Shown: in pieces, positions 33,564 through 43,590 of the stretch
How positions within the stretch are numbered: position 1 is the first letter of the stretch
Layout of the letters: every line of letters starts with the position of its first letter
Source: a bacterium
Lineage (GTDB): Bacteria > Bacillota > Bacilli > Lactobacillales > Streptococcaceae
Direction of reading: 5' to 3'
Length of the DNA: 64,000 nucleotides
Assembly (NCBI GenBank): GCA_905221145.1
Contig: CAJNCA010000002.1
Span: forward strand, 124,001-188,000
Program-made: the position numbers and the translations under genes
Notes under the pieces: model-generated
What the model was told of the DNA's origin: nothing
The model's database searches: none
Seen by the model: only the letters and a program-made list of their open reading frames with translations

Positions 33564-36500
33564 AACCCATTTCCTTTTTAACTGAGGAAGAAATTCAAAA
33601 ACTGCAAAAAGCAGAAGCAAGTTCGAGCAAGGAACAGAAGAAAACTGCCGAGCAAATCGAAGCCATTTACACTTCTGGCCAGAATATTCTGGTTTCAGCG
33701 TCAGCTGGTTCTGGGAAGACCTTTGTCATGGCAGAACGTATTCTGGATCAGTTAGCGCGTGGAGTGGAAATCAGTCAACTCTTTATCTCAACCTTTACCG
33801 TTAAGGCTGCCACAGAGCTTAAAGAACGTTTGGAGAAAAAAATCAGCCAACAAATCCAAGAAAGTAGCGATGTTGACCTCAAACAACACTTAGGACACCA
33901 GTTGGCAGACCTACCCAACGCTGCCATCGGTACCATGGATTCCTTTACACAAAAATTCCTTGGCAAACATGGCTATCTGATTGATATTGCCCCTAATTTC
34001 CGTATTTTACAAAATCAAAGCGAGCAACTCCTTCTAAAAAATGAAGTCTTCCACGATGTCTTTGAAACACATTACCAAGGTAGACAGAAAGAGAACTTTA
34101 GTCATCTGCTGAAAAACTTTGCTGGGCGTGGCAAGGATGAACGTGGTCTGCGCCAGCAAGTCTACAAAATCTATGACTTCCTCCAATCCACCAGCAATCC
34201 TCAGAAATGGCTGAGCGAATCTTTCCTAAAAGGCTTTGAAAAAGCTGATTTTACGAGTGAAAAAGAAAAACTGACCCAACAAATCCAGCAAGCACTTTGG
34301 GATTTGGAAAGCTTTTTCCGATATCATTTGGATAATGATGCCAAGGAGTTTCCAAAGGCTGCTTATCTAGAAAATGTTCAGTTGATTTTAGATGAAATTG
34401 GCTCCTTAAATCAAGAGTCCGATAGTCAGGCTTATCAGGCAGTGCTTACGCGTGTTGTCGCCATCTCTAAGGAGAAAAATGGTCGGGCTCTGACTAATGC
34501 CAGTCGTAAGGCTGATTTGAAGCCCCTGACTGATGCCTACAACGAAGAGAGAAAGAGCCAGTTTGCTAAACTAGGACAACTGTCAGACCAGATAACCATT
34601 CTCGACTATCAAGAACGTTATCATGAAGACACCTGGGAACTAGCTAAGACTTTCCAAACTTTCATGAGTGATTTTGTGGAGGCTTATCGTCAGCGTAAAC
34701 GTCAGGAAAATGCCTTTGAATTCGCCGATATCAGCCATTACACCATTGAGATTTTAGAAAATTTCCCGCAAGTTCGTGAGGCTTATCAGGAACGCTTCCA
34801 CGAAGTCATGGTCGACGAGTATCAGGATACCAACCACATTCAAGAACGGATGTTGGAATTGCTGTCGAAGGGTCACAATCGCTTTATGGTGGGAGATATC
34901 AAGCAGTCCATCTACCGTTTTCGTCAGGCAGATCCGCAGATTTTTAATGAAAAATTCCAACGCTATACGCAGAATCCTAAAGAGGGCAAATTAATTCTCC
35001 TCAAGGAAAATTTCCGTAGCAGTTCAGAAGTGCTGTCAGCAACCAATGATGTTTTTGCACGCCTTATGGACCAAGAGGTTGGCGAAATCAACTATGACAG
35101 TATGCACCAGCTTGTTTTTGCCAATAGCAAACTGACTCCTAATCCCGATAACAAGGCAGAATTTCTCCTCTACGACAAGGATGACACAAGTGAGGAAGAA
35201 GAGGACCAAGCAGAAACGAAATTAACTGGAGAAATGCGCCTGGTCATCAAGGAAATCCTTAAACTCCATCAGGAAAAAGGTGTTGCTTTTAAGGAAATTG
35301 CCCTTTTGACCTCTAGCCGCAGTCGAAATGACCAGATTCTTCTTGCCTTGTCTGAATATGGAATCCCTGTCAAAACCGATGGAGAGCAAAACAATTATCT
35401 CCAATCCCTAGAAGTGCAAGTCATGTTGGATACACTTCGTGTCATTCACAATCCCCTGCAAGACTATGCCCTAGTCGCCCTCATGAAGTCTCCTATGTTT
35501 AGTTTTGACGAGGACGAGTTAGCACGATTGTCCCTTCAGAAAGCAGAGGATAAAGTCCAAGAAAATCTCTATGAGAAACTGGTCAATTCTCAAACACAGG
35601 CAACAAGCCAGAAAGAGTTAATTCACTCAACACTAGCTGAAAAACTAAATCAATTCATGGATATCTTGACTTCTTGGCGCTTGTATGCCAAAACCCACTC
35701 CCTTTATGACTTGATTTGGAAGATTTACAACGACCGTTTTTACTATGACTATGTTGGAGCTTTGCCAAATGGTCCTGCTAGACAGGCCAATCTCTATGCC
35801 CTAGCTCTGCGTGCTGATCAGTTTGAAAAGAGCAATTTCAAGGGCTTGTCTCGTTTTATCCGTATGATTGACCAAGTTTTAGAGGCCCAGCACGATCTTG
35901 CGAGCGTGGCTGTCGCACCGCCCAAGGATGCTGTAGAACTCATGACCATTCACAAGAGTAAAGGGCTGGAGTTTCCTTACGTTTTTATCCTCAATATGGA
36001 TCAGGATTTTAATAAACAAGACAGCATGTCAGAAGTCATTCTCAGCCGTAAAAATGGACTAGGTGTCAAGTATATTGCCAAGATGGAGACAGGAGCAGTG
36101 GAAGCACACTACCCTAAAACCATCAAACTCTCCATTCCTAGCCTAACTTATAGACAGAATGAAGAGGAATTACAGCTGGCAAGCTATTCTGAGCAGATGC
36201 GTCTCCTTTATGTTGCCATGACTCGGGCTGAGAAAAAGCTCTACCTTGTCGGCAAGGGTTCGCGTGAAAAGCTGGAAGCCAAAGAATACCCAGCAGCTAA
36301 AAATGGGAAACTAAATAGCAATACTAGACTCCAAGCCAAGAATTTTCAAGATTGGCTTTGGGCTATCAGCAAAGTATTTGCCAAGGATAACCTCAACTTT
36401 AGTTATCGTTTTATTGGCGAAGATCAGCTAACTAGAGAAACTATCGGTCAATTGGAAAATAAGAGCCTTCTACAAGATAGCTCCCAAGCTGACAACCGCC

Positions 36501-37210
36501 AGTCTGAAACCATCAAAGAAGCTCTGGAAATGCTGAAAGAGGTGGAAGTTTATAATACTCTTCACCGCGCAGCCATTGAGCTTCCTAGTGTTCAAACCCC
36601 AAGTCAAATCAAGAAATTCTACGAACCAGTTATGGATATGGAGGGTGTCGAGATTGCTGGTCGAGGCCAGTTAGGAGACAAGAAAATTAGCTTTGAGTTG
36701 CCAGATTTTTCAACCAAAGAAAAGGTAACTGGAGCTGAAATTGGTAGTGCTACCCACGAACTCATGCAGAGAATTGACCTCAGTCAGCGACCAACACTTG
36801 CTAGCCTGACAGAAACTCTCAAACAAGTTCAAACAAGCCAAACTGTCAAAGACAAGATTAATCTTGCTAAAATCCTTGCATTCTTTGACACAGCACTTGG
36901 TCAGGAAATTCTTGCCAATACCAACCATCTCTATCGTGAACAACCTTTCTCCATGCTCAAACGAGACCACAAGAGTCAGGAAGACTTCGTTGTTCGTGGA
37001 ATCTTGGATGGCTATCTGCTTTATGAGGATAGAATCGTTCTGTTCGACTACAAGACAGACCGCTATGACGAGCCAAGTCAACTCATAGACCGCTATCGTG
37101 GTCAGTTAGCCCTATACGGAGAGGCTTTATCTCGAGCCTATTCTATTGAAAATATTGACAAATACTTGATTTTACTCGGTAAAGACGAAGTTCAAGTTGT
37201 AAAAGTATAA
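33560..37210 (+). CDS. rexA: ATP-dependent helicase/nuclease subunit A (RexA/AddA)
   Basis: A 1216-residue UvrD-type helicase with a C-terminal nuclease. Walker [10 protein letters not shown] is at about residues 46-54, the D-E-Y-Q-D-T motif II near residue 417, the Q-S-I-Y-R-F-R motif near 454, V-A-M-T-R-A motif VI near 886, and the nuclease motif L-F-D-Y-K-T-D near residue 1162. It is the motor and one of two nuclease subunits of the RexAB complex. It overlaps rexB by four bases and is followed after 17 bp by an unknown gene on the same transcript. Confidence 0.96.
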   Translation: MKPISFLTEEEIQKLQKAEASSSKEQKKTAEQIEAIYTSGQNILVSASAGSGKTFVMAERILDQLARGVEISQLFISTFTVKAATELKERLEKKISQQIQESSDVDLKQHLGHQLADLPNAAIGTMDSFTQKFLGKHGYLIDIAPNFRILQNQSEQLLLKNEVFHDVFETHYQGRQKENFSHLLKNFAGRGKDERGLRQQVYKIYDFLQSTSNPQKWLSESFLKGFEKADFTSEKEKLTQQIQQALWDLESFFRYHLDNDAKEFPKAAYLENVQLILDEIGSLNQESDSQAYQAVLTRVVAISKEKNGRALTNASRKADLKPLTDAYNEERKSQFAKLGQLSDQITILDYQERYHEDTWELAKTFQTFMSDFVEAYRQRKRQENAFEFADISHYTIEILENFPQVREAYQERFHEVMVDEYQDTNHIQERMLELLSKGHNRFMVGDIKQSIYRFRQADPQIFNEKFQRYTQNPKEGKLILLKENFRSSSEVLSATNDVFARLMDQEVGEINYDSMHQLVFANSKLTPNPDNKAEFLLYDKDDTSEEEEDQAETKLTGEMRLVIKEILKLHQEKGVAFKEIALLTSSRSRNDQILLALSEYGIPVKTDGEQNNYLQSLEVQVMLDTLRVIHNPLQDYALVALMKSPMFSFDEDELARLSLQKAEDKVQENLYEKLVNSQTQATSQKELIHSTLAEKLNQFMDILTSWRLYAKTHSLYDLIWKIYNDRFYYDYVGALPNGPARQANLYALALRADQFEKSNFKGLSRFIRMIDQVLEAQHDLASVAVAPPKDAVELMTIHKSKGLEFPYVFILNMDQDFNKQDSMSEVILSRKNGLGVKYIAKMETGAVEAHYPKTIKLSIPSLTYRQNEEELQLASYSEQMRLLYVAMTRAEKKLYLVGKGSREKLEAKEYPAAKNGKLNSNTRLQAKNFQDWLWAISKVFAKDNLNFSYRFIGEDQLTRETIGQLENKSLLQDSSQADNRQSETIKEALEMLKEVEVYNTLHRAAIELPSVQTPSQIKKFYEPVMDMEGVEIAGRGQLGDKKISFELPDFSTKEKVTGAEIGSATHELMQRIDLSQRPTLASLTETLKQVQTSQTVKDKINLAKILAFFDTALGQEILANTNHLYREQPFSMLKRDHKSQEDFVVRGILDGYLLYEDRIVLFDYKTDRYDEPSQLIDRYRGQLALYGEALSRAYSIENIDKYLILLGKDEVQVVKV

Positions 37211-37227
37211 TCTAGAAAGGAGACCTC

Positions 37228-38406
37228 ATGACACTTCCAGTTAGAAAATCCCTGCATGATGCGGTTTTACAGGCTTCAAAAGCGGATACTTGGGAACAAG
37301 CTACCAAGGAATGGAATGAAGTTTCCTTGATTTTTAACGGTATCGGCCGTAGCAATTGTGTCTGTGGAAATGCTATCAAATACGCTTACGAACTCTTTAA
37401 CGGAGTGACTGGTCAACGACTATTTCCTATAGGTAGTGACTGCGTTCGTCATTTTCATCGATTGTCCCTTGAGCAGCAACTGGAAGAGGAAGAAAAACTG
37501 CTCAGAAAGGTTGAAAATCTGACCAGAAAAGCTCAGAAAAAAGAAAAAATCAAGGTCAATAAAAGTGACTTTGACGAGCGACTTCTAAAGTGGCTCTGGG
37601 AAAAAGGTGTTTTCAAACCTAATCGCGGCAATCAATTTGCACCCGAGAGAGACTACCAACTCTTCCTAGAAGTCTTTCAAGGAGGAAGTTGGACCAAGGC
37701 AGAGCCAAAGAAAAAGGCTCGGATGGAAGAAGTCCTTGAAAAGTGTATCAAACCCTTTTTACTAGGAAAACCAGATGACCAACTCTACCTTGTCAAATTA
37801 GGAAAGGAGAAAATTGATTACGAACAAGAACTACGTATCCAGGCAGAGAAGGAGCGTAAGAAGAGGGATAAAATCGCCAAGCAATATGCAGACAATCTGG
37901 TCCTAGCCATGGGGCCGGCAGAGCGTGCCTACCAAGATTATTTTGGCTTTACAGAAACCCTAACTCAAGAAGAACGAAAGTGGGAGAAAATACTTTTTGG
38001 TAAAAATCGAACAGAACGGGCTATCAAGGCCAAACAATACCAAAAAGAGCTGGAAAAAGACCAACGAATTGCAGCTCAGGATCCAATTGAAAGAAAGCAG
38101 AAGCAGACCTGGCCCCTCAATTCCTATTTCCGTGAGCTTCCTGAAGAAAAAGCTCGATTTGCTCGGCTATTATTAGAATATCGAAAAAGGGGTGAAGTTC
38201 CCTTTTCAACCGCATTCCTGTCAGATCAACTCATCGACTTTTTCTATAAAATGAAAGCTTTTGAGTTTGAAATCGCACCAGAACAAGTCAGAGACTTTTT
38301 AAAGGAAAGCCTTAAGGCAGAACATCTATCCTCAGCCCAAGAAAGCTGGATAGAAGGAATTCTCCTTAACTGCATCAAACCATTTTTAGAACGATTATTG
38401 ATATGA
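37228..38406 (+). CDS. conserved hypothetical protein cotranscribed with rexAB
   Basis: A 392-residue soluble protein of unknown function. Residues about 40-75 carry C-V-C-G-N, a GQRLFPIGSDC segment and H-F-H, which could bind zinc with the pattern CxC...C...H. The rest is strongly charged and helical, with long Lys/Glu stretches (about 75-115, 205-235, 255-295) that may be coiled. No catalytic motif is recognised. It begins 17 bp after rexA with AAAGGAG and ends before a terminator, so it belongs to the rexAB transcript and may assist break repair; that is inference from position only. Confidence 0.7.
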   Translation: MTLPVRKSLHDAVLQASKADTWEQATKEWNEVSLIFNGIGRSNCVCGNAIKYAYELFNGVTGQRLFPIGSDCVRHFHRLSLEQQLEEEEKLLRKVENLTRKAQKKEKIKVNKSDFDERLLKWLWEKGVFKPNRGNQFAPERDYQLFLEVFQGGSWTKAEPKKKARMEEVLEKCIKPFLLGKPDDQLYLVKLGKEKIDYEQELRIQAEKERKKRDKIAKQYADNLVLAMGPAERAYQDYFGFTETLTQEERKWEKILFGKNRTERAIKAKQYQKELEKDQRIAAQDPIERKQKQTWPLNSYFRELPEEKARFARLLLEYRKRGEVPFSTAFLSDQLIDFFYKMKAFEFEIAPEQVRDFLKESLKAEHLSSAQESWIEGILLNCIKPFLERLLI

Positions 38407-38407
38407 G

Positions 38408-38452
38408 TAACACCTACCGTGGAAATGTCATGGTAGGTGTTGTTTTTTTCAT
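38408..38452 (+). terminator. Terminator of the rexBA operon
   Basis: AACACCTACC pairs with GGTAGGTGTT around a 13-base loop, followed by T runs. It insulates the polysaccharide locus from the housekeeping operon. Confidence 0.85.
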
Positions 38453-38583
38453 AGTCAGTTTCATTCTCTACATATTTAATAGAACACAAATCATACTTAT
38501 TTATATATGTTTTATTATACTAGATAATGTGTAAAATCTTATGATACTTTAGGTTATAAGTGGCTTATTTTAGATTTTCGTAG

Positions 38584-38589
38584 TATAAT
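38584..38589 (+). promoter_or_regulatory. Candidate -10 for wzh
   Basis: A TATAAT about 118 bp before the wzh ATG, without a convincing -35. The following leader (38621-38656) contains an inverted repeat with GCATT/AATGC and ATTTATAT/ATATAAAT arms. The 300-bp gap 38407-38707 holds otherwise only AT-rich sequence. Confidence 0.4.
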
Positions 38590-38707
38590 AGCATTAGGAA
38601 AACAGACTGCAAAAACCTATATTTATATGCATTTTATAATGCAAGTATATATAAATTTAAAACCATTTTTACAGCAACAAAAATTCTATTATATAAGGAA
38701 TTAAAAC

Positions 38708-39457
38708 ATGATTGATATCCACTCTCACATTATTTTTGGTGTAGATGATGGACCAAGCACAATTGAAGAAAGCCTAGCTCTTCTGAAAGAAGCTTTTTCA
38801 CAGGGAGTTCGTACGATTGTATCCACTTCACATCGTAGAAAACATATGTTTGAAACTCCAGAAGATACAATTATGACCAACTTTAAAGAGGTTCAATCAC
38901 TTGCTAAGAAAGAACTGCCTGACTTAACTCTTTTATATGGAGCAGAAATCTTCTACACACAAGATATTCTTGAAAAGCTGCAACGTAAACAGATTCCTAC
39001 TCTGAATGACACACAATATGCTTTAATCGAATTCAGCCCGACCACCCCCTATTGGGAAATCCGCAATGCAGTAAGTAATGTTTTATTGTTAGGTATTAGA
39101 CCTATCATTGCCCATATTGAACGCTATGCTGAACTAGAAAAAAATGAAAAAAGAGTTAAAGAGCTGATAGATATGGGATGTTATACTCAAATAAATAGTT
39201 CTAGTGTTCTTAAGCCCAAAATGTTTGGTGATAAGTATCGCGTATTCAAAAAAAGAGCTCAATATTTTCTTGCCCATAATCTAGTTCACTGTGTGGCTAG
39301 CGATATGCATAATCTAAGCTCAAGACCGCCATATATGGAGCAAGCATTTGACACGATTAGTCATCAGTATGGAAGGGAAAGAGCAGAAGAATTATTTTTA
39401 GTAAATCCTAAGTTGATAATATCGAACAAAAATACTAAAAAAACAATTATTATTTAA
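38708..39457 (+). CDS. wzh: Tyrosine-protein phosphatase Wzh/CpsB
   Basis: A 249-residue PHP-family, metal-dependent phosphatase that dephosphorylates the tyrosine tail of CpsD/Wze and so modulates polysaccharide length and attachment. The start MIDIHSHIIFGVDDG gives the H-x-H and following Asp ligands, H-R-R-K-H near residue 42, a Glu in YGAEIF near 80, H near 137 (IAHIERY) and ASDMHNL near residue 197. It has AAGGAATT only as ribosome-binding site. It is separated from the rest of the locus by 175 bp with its own promoter, unlike the tight wzg-wzh-wzd-wze order of pneumococcal capsule loci. Confidence 0.93.
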   Translation: MIDIHSHIIFGVDDGPSTIEESLALLKEAFSQGVRTIVSTSHRRKHMFETPEDTIMTNFKEVQSLAKKELPDLTLLYGAEIFYTQDILEKLQRKQIPTLNDTQYALIEFSPTTPYWEIRNAVSNVLLLGIRPIIAHIERYAELEKNEKRVKELIDMGCYTQINSSSVLKPKMFGDKYRVFKKRAQYFLAHNLVHCVASDMHNLSSRPPYMEQAFDTISHQYGRERAEELFLVNPKLIISNKNTKKTIII

Positions 39458-39473
39458 TTTTTCCAGTTTTATT

Positions 39474-39502
39474 TTGTGATATCTATCATTTTATGGTATA
39501 CT
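39474..39502 (+). promoter_or_regulatory. Promoter of the main polysaccharide operon
   Basis: TTGTGA (39474-39479), 17-base spacer, TATACT (39497-39502) preceded by TGG, so an extended -10 as well. It lies just after wzh and would give a leader of about 120 bases before the cpsE-like gene. Confidence 0.8.
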
Positions 39503-39567
39503 AAAATCCAATTTATACACAACGAATATATATATTTATAATAATCCTCTATTTTTAACTTTGGTTA

Positions 39568-39585
39568 ATATATATATATATATAT
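39568..39585 (+). repeat. AT dinucleotide tract (nine units)
   Basis: Nine AT units in the 5' leader between the promoter at 39474 and the start codon at 39633; a second short AT tract lies at 39526-39534. Such tracts are prone to strand slippage. Confidence 0.85.
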
Positions 39586-39632
39586 GCAACTGGATACACA
39601 CTAATATATGTGTATTGTTCAGGAGGAAGATG

Positions 39633-40211
39633 ATGATTTATAGAAGAGCCAAGAGAATGGTAGAACTTCTTATTTCTATATTTTTATTAATTTTAATAAT
39701 CCCCATTTGTCTCATTGCTTGTATTTTTATTGTTATAGAATCAAGTGGCAATCCCATTTACATACAAGAACGAGTTGGATTGAATGGACGAAAATTTATG
39801 ATGTATAAACTCCGTTCCATGTATTTGGATGCAGAGAAAAATGGTCATCAATGGGCAAGTAAAAATGATAAACGAATTACCAAAGTTGGACGGTTTATAC
39901 GAAGAACCAGAATTGATGAATTTCCACAAATTATCAATATTATTAAAGGGGAAATGTCTATTATCGGGCCTCGACCAGAAAGACCGGAGTTTGTTAACGA
40001 ATTTTTAAAATATATCCCTGATTTTAATAAGCGATTAGCTGTTCGTCCAGGAATTACAGGATGGGCTCAAGTGAATGGTGGTTATGATTTGACTCCTAAA
40101 GAAAAATTAGGATATGATATATACTATATCAAACATGAAAGTATTAAATTAGATTTCCTCATTTTACTAAAAACAGCCAAAGTTATTTTTAATGGACATG
40201 GATTTAGATAA
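39633..40211 (+). CDS. Initiating sugar-phosphate transferase (short CpsE/WchA type)
   Basis: A 192-residue polyprenyl-phosphate sugar-1-phosphate transferase. One membrane helix (residues about 12-35) precedes the catalytic domain with YKLRSM, the D-E-x-P-Q motif (IDEFPQIINIIKGEMSIIGPRPERPEF, about 100-125) and RPGITGWAQVNGGYD. It links the first sugar phosphate to undecaprenyl phosphate and so starts repeat-unit synthesis. Pneumococcal WchA-type enzymes are about 455 residues with extra N-terminal helices; this one is the minimal PglC-like form. Two adjacent ATGs exist; 39633 is six bases after AGGAGG and is preferred over 39630. Confidence 0.92.
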   Translation: MIYRRAKRMVELLISIFLLILIIPICLIACIFIVIESSGNPIYIQERVGLNGRKFMMYKLRSMYLDAEKNGHQWASKNDKRITKVGRFIRRTRIDEFPQIINIIKGEMSIIGPRPERPEFVNEFLKYIPDFNKRLAVRPGITGWAQVNGGYDLTPKEKLGYDIYYIKHESIKLDFLILLKTAKVIFNGHGFR

Positions 40212-40249
40212 TTCAGATAGGGAAGATGAGCAAAGGACAAAAATAAAAG

Positions 40250-40954
40250 ATGAATATTTTTAATAAAAATGTTAATAGAGTTTTTTCTTTGATAAAAAGT
40301 AAACTACTATTTTTACTTCTATTTACTATAATAGGGACGACAGCAGTTGGTCTATATACCGTGTTTATCATTTCTCCTATATACAGCGTCTCCTCTAAGC
40401 TCATAATGAAGAATGCATCAACTCAAACAAATGGCCAGAATAATGATACACAAACGATTGAAGCGATAAACCTCTTTCAAAGACAAGCTAAAACTTATTT
40501 AGAAATAGCAGATCTTCCCCCTGTAAAAGATGAGACCAATAAAGCATTAAGCTTATCACCAGATGAAATTTCAAAAATCAAGTCTGTTAAATTAACGAAT
40601 GACTCAGGATCTCAGTTGGTAACAGTAACAGTACGAGCGCTAGATCGAAACTTAGCAGAACGTTATATTAAAGAGTATGTCATTCAGTATAAAAAATTTA
40701 CAGCAGATCGTTTGGGACGGGATAACTTATCAGTTGTAACAGAAGCACTGGGAAGTAATTCTCCAGTTTATCCCATTCTATGGAAGAATCTTCTTGTATC
40801 TATTCTAGTATTTTCTTTCATTGGATTTAATATCATCTTCATTAAGTATATATTGAGTGATTCGATCGATTCTTATGAAGATTTGGAAGAGTTAGTAGGA
40901 ACACCTGTTCTTGGGATGATCCCTACTATAGAGAAAAAGAGGAAAGGTGACTAA
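40250..40954 (+). CDS. wzd: Chain-length regulator Wzd/CpsC
   Basis: A 234-residue polysaccharide co-polymerase. Two membrane helices (about 20-40 and 180-200) flank an extracellular domain (about 42-178), the Wzz fold of BY-kinase adaptors. The C-terminal cytoplasmic segment (SYEDLEELVGTPVLGMIP) is the usual region contacting the kinase Wze. It controls chain length with Wze/CpsD. Here it follows the initiating transferase instead of preceding it. Confidence 0.92.
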   Translation: MNIFNKNVNRVFSLIKSKLLFLLLFTIIGTTAVGLYTVFIISPIYSVSSKLIMKNASTQTNGQNNDTQTIEAINLFQRQAKTYLEIADLPPVKDETNKALSLSPDEISKIKSVKLTNDSGSQLVTVTVRALDRNLAERYIKEYVIQYKKFTADRLGRDNLSVVTEALGSNSPVYPILWKNLLVSILVFSFIGFNIIFIKYILSDSIDSYEDLEELVGTPVLGMIPTIEKKRKGD

Positions 40955-41609
40955 GTTGCATATAGAAGTTATCCATAACAGTAAATCCATCGTAGCTGAG
41001 TCCTTTAGAACTTTAAGGAGTAATCTTCAGTTCTCAGAATTTGGAAAAAATATTAAAATTATTGTCGTTACAAGTGCCAATCCTAACGAAGGAAAGAGTG
41101 AAGTCAGTATCAATCTTGCTGCCTCATTGGCTCAACAAGGGAAAAAAGTGATTATCATAGACGCAGATATGCGTAAACCAACCCAACATAAATTAACAGA
41201 GGTAAGTAATACCGAGGGTCTCAGCACCTTCTTATTAAAAAGATCTGGTGTAGATTCCATTAATCATTTAACGATAAATGATGTGAATTTAGATGTACTG
41301 ACCTCAGGGCCTGTTCCGCCTAATCCATCTGAGATGTTAGCTAGTTCTTCTATGGAAGAAACACTCAAAGCATTTGAAGATTTTTATGACTATGTCATTA
41401 TTGATACACCTCCCTTGCTAGCAGCAACTGATGCTCAAGTTTTAGCCAGTATTTCGGATGCTACCCTTCTGGTAGTAGATATCAAAAAATCAAAACGACG
41501 ACAAATAATAGAAGCAAAAAGAAGATTAGATCATGTTGGAGCTAGACTACTTGGTGTGATAATGAATAAAATGGATTCACATAAAGACACCTATTATTAC
41601 TATTATTAA
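40947..41609 (+). CDS. wze: Tyrosine kinase Wze/CpsD
   Basis: A 220-residue BY-kinase. Walker A is ANPNEGKSE (K50), Walker A' is V-I-I-I-D-A-D-M-R (about 73), Walker B is YVIIDTPPLL (about 150). The C-terminus ends in five consecutive tyrosines, the autophosphorylation cluster removed by Wzh. The frame opens with GTG at 40947, overlapping wzd by eight bases; a TTG at 40956 with AAAGG eight bases upstream is an equally good start and would give MHIEVIHN. Confidence 0.93.
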   Translation: MTKLHIEVIHNSKSIVAESFRTLRSNLQFSEFGKNIKIIVVTSANPNEGKSEVSINLAASLAQQGKKVIIIDADMRKPTQHKLTEVSNTEGLSTFLLKRSGVDSINHLTINDVNLDVLTSGPVPPNPSEMLASSSMEETLKAFEDFYDYVIIDTPPLLAATDAQVLASISDATLLVVDIKKSKRRQIIEAKRRLDHVGARLLGVIMNKMDSHKDTYYYYY

Positions 41610-41639
41610 ACTAACTATTTGAAAGGCAGGAGAGAAAAA

Positions 41640-42740
41640 ATGACAATCTATCTTTTAATGTTCGTCTATGTCTCTTTTCTTGCCTTTTTCTCATTGAAAT
41701 ATGAGGATAAAGCAAAAGAATTAGGTTTCCTTGTTCTTCCGACTTTTTTCTTTTTTTTAATCATTGCGGGTTTTCGTACTTCTAGCGTCGGAGGAGACTT
41801 AGGAACTTATATCCATATTTTTGAAACGAATCATTTACAACTTCCGGATTTATCAAATCTATTTCGTTCTCGATTTGAAATTGGTTATTTAGTAAGTAAT
41901 ATTTTTCTAAGAAACTTTAGTGAGCACTATCCATTTTTATTATTTTCCTATGCCTTTATAACTTTAATTGCCTGGTTTCTTGTGCTTTATAAGCATTCTA
42001 AAAATGTTTACATGAGTTTACTGATTTACTTCAGCTCGTTAGGACTCTTTTTTTATTCTTTATCAAATATCAGGCAAGGTCTAGCGATCGCTTTAAGTTT
42101 TTTAGGGTTTCACTACTTAGTAAATAACAAGAAGATTTTAGCATGGGTATTTATCTTACTAACTCCCTTATTTCATACATCTGGTATCGTCTGCCTCTTG
42201 TTTTTCCCCTTTAAAAAAATCGTTTTAAACAAAAGAATATACCAGTTTGTATTCCTTGCATTTCTAATCATCTTACCTTTTATCAAACAAATTTCAACTA
42301 TCTTTATTTCTTTCTTTCCCCAGTATACTTCCTATCTGGAATCATCATGGTTTTTGGAAAGCAATAAATGGGCACCTGTATTTTTAACAATTTGGTATGG
42401 TATCGTTCTGGTCTTTGGTGAATTAGTGATTAGAAAACAGAAATTATCGACTGAAGAAGAATTTATAAGAACTTTGTTCTTTATCTCCTTTTTATTTACT
42501 GCGTCAACTTTGCAAACAAGTCTTTTTGGCAGATTCGCACACTATTTTACCCCCTTTATTTGCCTATATATCCCCATGATTTTATCTAAAATAGGTGAAA
42601 AAAAAGTTCAATGGATTTTATTTTATTTGATGATATTGGTTTACGCTTCAATCTTTCTAGTCATTGTTTATTTTAAAGCTGACTGGTACCATGTCGTTCC
42701 CTACCGTTCAGTTATTGTAGATTGGTTATTTGGAAATTAG
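41640..42740 (+). CDS. wzy: EpsG-family polysaccharide polymerase (Wzy)
   Basis: A 366-residue protein with about ten or eleven membrane helices. The early loop motif RTSSVGGDLGTY (about residues 43-54) and a central SNIRQGLAIALSF segment (about 142) are typical of EpsG-type Wzy polymerases. It would join lipid-linked repeat units on the outer face of the membrane. ATG 41640 is five bases after AGGAGAG; a seven-codon upstream extension has no ribosome-binding site. It is the only polymerase gene of the locus. Confidence 0.85.
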   Translation: MTIYLLMFVYVSFLAFFSLKYEDKAKELGFLVLPTFFFFLIIAGFRTSSVGGDLGTYIHIFETNHLQLPDLSNLFRSRFEIGYLVSNIFLRNFSEHYPFLLFSYAFITLIAWFLVLYKHSKNVYMSLLIYFSSLGLFFYSLSNIRQGLAIALSFLGFHYLVNNKKILAWVFILLTPLFHTSGIVCLLFFPFKKIVLNKRIYQFVFLAFLIILPFIKQISTIFISFFPQYTSYLESSWFLESNKWAPVFLTIWYGIVLVFGELVIRKQKLSTEEEFIRTLFFISFLFTASTLQTSLFGRFAHYFTPFICLYIPMILSKIGEKKVQWILFYLMILVYASIFLVIVYFKADWYHVVPYRSVIVDWLFGN

Positions 42741-42756
42741 GTTTAGGAGTTATAAA

Positions 42757-43590
42757 ATGAAATTTTCAGTTTTAACGACAGTCTATAAAAAAGAGACTCC
42801 TACAAATTTAAGGAAAAGTTTACTAAGCTCTTATCAGCAGACCCTTAAACCAACAGAAATCATTTTAGTTTGTGATGGCGAATTGACAGAAGAATTAGAT
42901 AGAGAAATCCAAAAGTTACAGAGAGAAATTCCGATTTTAAAGGTTTTTCATTTACCTGAAAACTTAGGCTCAGGACCAGCCTCTCTCTTTGGAGTCAATC
43001 AATGCCAAACAGAATTCATTGCTAGAATGGACAGTGATGATTATTCTCTAGAAACAAGATTTGAAAAGCAAGCAGCAGCCTTTGAAAAAAATCCCAACCT
43101 CATCATGGTTGGTTCCAATATCCTAGAGAAAAATACAGAGTTTACCGCCTTAAAGAAAGTACCAGAAACTACAGCCGAAATTCGTCAATATTCGAAAATG
43201 AGAAATCCCTTTAATAATCCTTCAAGTATGATGAAAAAAGAGTATATCTTGAAGGCTGGTAATTATCGTAAGTTCCGCTACCTGGAGGATTATGACCTCA
43301 CAATGAGATTGTTACACGATAATCCAACTAAGGATTTTTTGAATATTCAGGAACCTTTGGTTGTCATGCAGACAAACGATTCTAGCTATCTGCGTAGAGG
43401 CGGTTTCTTGTATGTAAAGACGGACTTTATGCTCCAATTAGATTTTTATCGTAGAAGAGACATTAGTCTAGCAGAATTTCTTAGAAATATTTTCCTTCGT
43501 AATGCGGTTCGAATTCTTCCGAATTCAGTTAGGAAATGGGTCTATAAGAAAAAAATGAGAGAAGATGTAGAGGTGATTAGGAAGATATGA
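42757..43590 (+). CDS. GT2 glycosyltransferase
   Basis: A 277-residue GT-A transferase: MKFSVLTTVYKKETP opens the nucleotide-binding fold, CDGEL replaces the usual NDGS loop, and FIARMDSDDYS (about residues 86-96) provides the D-x-D-D metal motif. C-terminal residues are basic and lack a membrane helix. It resembles the rhamnosyl/galactosyl transferases of streptococcal capsule loci; donor sugar unknown. Start chosen by TAGGAG ten bases upstream. It overlaps tagD by four bases. Confidence 0.88.
   Translation: MKFSVLTTVYKKETPTNLRKSLLSSYQQTLKPTEIILVCDGELTEELDREIQKLQREIPILKVFHLPENLGSGPASLFGVNQCQTEFIARMDSDDYSLETRFEKQAAAFEKNPNLIMVGSNILEKNTEFTALKKVPETTAEIRQYSKMRNPFNNPSSMMKKEYILKAGNYRKFRYLEDYDLTMRLLHDNPTKDFLNIQEPLVVMQTNDSSYLRRGGFLYVKTDFMLQLDFYRRRDISLAEFLRNIFLRNAVRILPNSVRKWVYKKKMREDVEVIRKI

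Noticed and set aside
38461..38700. Remnant of iga or of an IS at the left edge of the polysaccharide locus
   Set aside because: No frame or inverted end could be recognised in this AT-rich 240 bp.
39568..39585. A coding phase-variable switch
   Set aside because: The tract is in the untranslated leader (start codon at 39633 with AGGAGG), so slippage would not shift a reading frame.
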